Of a DNA stretch of 12,533 nt, positions 11,554 through 12,533 are shown piece by piece; position 1 is the stretch's first letter; each line of letters starts with the position of its first letter. The stretch is from CAIWTU01 sp035686205 (GTDB taxonomy: Bacteria; Desulfobacterota; Desulfuromonadia; Geobacterales; Geobacteraceae), in assembly GCA_035686205.1 (NCBI GenBank), contig DASRZQ010000237.1, positions 1-12,533 of the forward strand. The letters are read 5' to 3'. The notes beneath the pieces are model-generated. The model ran no database searches, was not told the DNA's origin, and saw nothing but the letters and a program-made list of their open reading frames with translations. Position numbers and translations under genes: made by a program.

Positions 11554-11935
11554 CGGCCTTCACCGCACTTGCGGCTTTTGCCACGCATCTCCCTCCACGC
11601 TCTGCCGGCATATATCGATTGTAATTTAAAACTTTTAATAATTTGTTTTGCATGGTACATTCTGTCCGGCAGATATACGTCTCGCCTGCCTAAGTGCATG
11701 ATTTCATAAATTTGATGTCATCTCGACCAAAAGGAGAGATCTTAAAGCATGCGGCAAAGCCTGCAAGATTTCTCTCTTTGTTCGAAATGACAACATTTCT
11801 GCCGAAATATTGAATATGTCATCGAATTTATGAATGGAAGCACTAAGGCAAGTACGTGTCTTTCCTTGCAGGCGCAAATCGGATGTATTTTGCCGCTGAA
11901 ATTTTTAGCTTTAATGAAGGTCATGGAGGGATCAG
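11554..11935. other. Spacer between uppP and the RadC-family gene
   Basis: This 382-base stretch has no believable gene. It contains a short hairpin CCGCACTTGCGG followed by CTTTT just after uppP (possible weak terminator), an AT-rich section around 11620-11650, the palindromic repeat at 11716-11792, and a GGAGGG ribosome site at its end. I could not find a convincing promoter for the RadC-family gene. Confidence 0.5.
11716..11792. repeat. TGTCAT...AAGATT palindromic repeat, copy 2
   Basis: The left arm TGTCATCTCGACCAAAAGGA (11716 onward to 11743) pairs with the right arm 11765-11792 (AAGATTTCTC...GAAATGACA). The centre, GCGGCAAAGCCTGC, forms its own small hairpin that copy 1 lacks. Both ends match copy 1 at 7950-8019, including the outer TGTCAT/ATGACA and inner ATCTT/AAGAT, which marks a dispersed family. 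Confidence 0.8.
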
Positions 11936-12533
11936 ATGCCCGGAGGAATCAAGCAGTGGCCGGAAAATGAGCGTCCGAGGGAAAAGCTGCTCGGGTTGGG
12001 GGCGGAGATATTGAGCGAGGCCGAGCTGCTTGCCCTGGTGATTCGCACCGGCGACCCGTCAACCGGACTCAGCGCGGTGGACCTGGGCCGCCAGCTGATA
12101 AGCGAATTCGGGAGCCTGCGCAACATCGGATGCGCCACGGTCGGCGAAATATGCAGGATAAAAGGGACCGGACCGGCCAAGGCCGCTTCAATAAAGGCGG
12201 CCCTGGAGATGGGCAAAAGGCTTAATTCGGACCGGCTGGCGAACGGAGAGAGATTCACTTCCCCGGAGCAGGTTTACAACCACTACCATTACGGCATGCG
12301 CGACCGGCGAAAGGAATATTTCATGACCCTGCTGCTGGACGGCAAAAACAGGATCCTGAAAGAGGCTCGTATTTCGGAGGGTTCGCTCAACCAGAGCATC
12401 GTGCATCCGCGCGAGGTCTTCAGCCCGGCGGTCCGGGAATCGGCCGCGGCGGTCATCCTCGTTCACAATCACCCGTCGGGCGACCCCGAACCGAGCCGCG
12501 AGGACGTGGAGATAACCCGCAGGCTCAGGGAAG
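11936..12533 (+). CDS. radC: RadC-family JAB/MPN+ protein, 3' end outside window
   Basis: The first 199 residues of a protein that usually has about 225-230. The N-terminal part (MPGGIKQWPENERPREKLLG, then LSEAELLALVIRTG) and a helix-hairpin-helix stretch (IKGTGPAKAASIKAALEMGK) are the UPF0758/RadC leader. The rest is the JAB metalloprotease-like domain with the zinc-site motif HNHPSGDPEPSREDVE and its partner region SEGSLNQSIVHPREVF. The name comes from an old link to DNA repair that has not held up; the real role is unsettled. ATG 11936-11938 has GGAGGG five bases upstream. All zinc ligands seen (both His and the Asp) are intact, so the gene looks functional. It is read alone, after a repeat-bearing spacer. 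Confidence 0.93.
   Translation, partial: MPGGIKQWPENERPREKLLGLGAEILSEAELLALVIRTGDPSTGLSAVDLGRQLISEFGSLRNIGCATVGEICRIKGTGPAKAASIKAALEMGKRLNSDRLANGERFTSPEQVYNHYHYGMRDRRKEYFMTLLLDGKNRILKEARISEGSLNQSIVHPREVFSPAVRESAAAVILVHNHPSGDPEPSREDVEITRRLRE

Noticed and set aside
11742..11924. 60-codon minus-strand frame in the spacer before radC
   Set aside because: It is largely made of the palindromic repeat (FRQKCCHFEQREKSCR is the translated repeat), a common false gene.

Overview
The window looks like chromosomal DNA from an anaerobic delta-proteobacterium (Desulfobacterota, Geobacter/Desulfuromonas-like). I infer this from the gene content: an orange-protein-type cluster of NifX-like and MinD/Mrp ATPases, DUF5320 proteins, a sigma-54 activator and a C_GCAxxG_C_C protein. 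The lineage rests on gene families, not on a marker gene. Almost every base of the first 7.9 kb is coded on the minus strand.

Region 1 (1-4943, minus strand) is the centrepiece. It holds a NifX-like protein with a C-terminal zinc ribbon, two DUF5320 proteins, a short NifX/ORP-like protein, two MinD-type ATPases that each carry two 4Fe-4S motifs, an Mrp/NBP35-type ATPase, and a third NifX-like protein cut by the window edge. A textbook sigma-54 (-24/-12) promoter lies at 4985-5001. The layout matches the orange protein (ORP) loci known in Desulfovibrio, where the same families occur with a sigma-54 activator. Here the Mrp and NifX modules, which are fused as MrpORP in Desulfovibrio, are separate genes two bases apart. 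The likely job is assembly or carriage of a metal-sulfur cluster (Fe-S and/or Mo-containing), driven by nucleotide-binding scaffold ATPases. This is inference from families and context.

Region 2 (5132-7894, minus strand) holds the sigma-54 enhancer-binding activator, with a PAS domain containing four cysteines and the GAFTGA loop. Upstream of it are an unlisted 29-residue membrane peptide, a divergent MoaE-like protein, a DUF2892 membrane protein and a C_GCAxxG_C_C redox-type protein. Their spacing suggests one transcription unit. The activator probably switches on region 1 through the promoter just downstream of its own gene.

Region 3 (7895-12533) is more ordinary: a repeat-rich spacer, a DUF2062 membrane protein (+) that probably starts at a TTG codon, a low-affinity phosphate transporter with its DUF47/PhoU-like partner (-), undecaprenyl-diphosphatase UppP (+), another repeat-bearing spacer, and the start of a RadC-family gene (+) running off the end.

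The spacers carry at least four kinds of inverted-repeat element: a long-stem element at 3401-3581 with a partial relative at about 8140-8213, a GTAGGGGC-type palindrome at 7414-7484 that supplies the stop codon of a gene, two copies of a TGTCAT...AAGATT palindrome (7950-8019 and 11716-11792), and an AT-rich palindrome at 8059-8090. No rRNA, tRNA, CRISPR array or transposase gene was seen.
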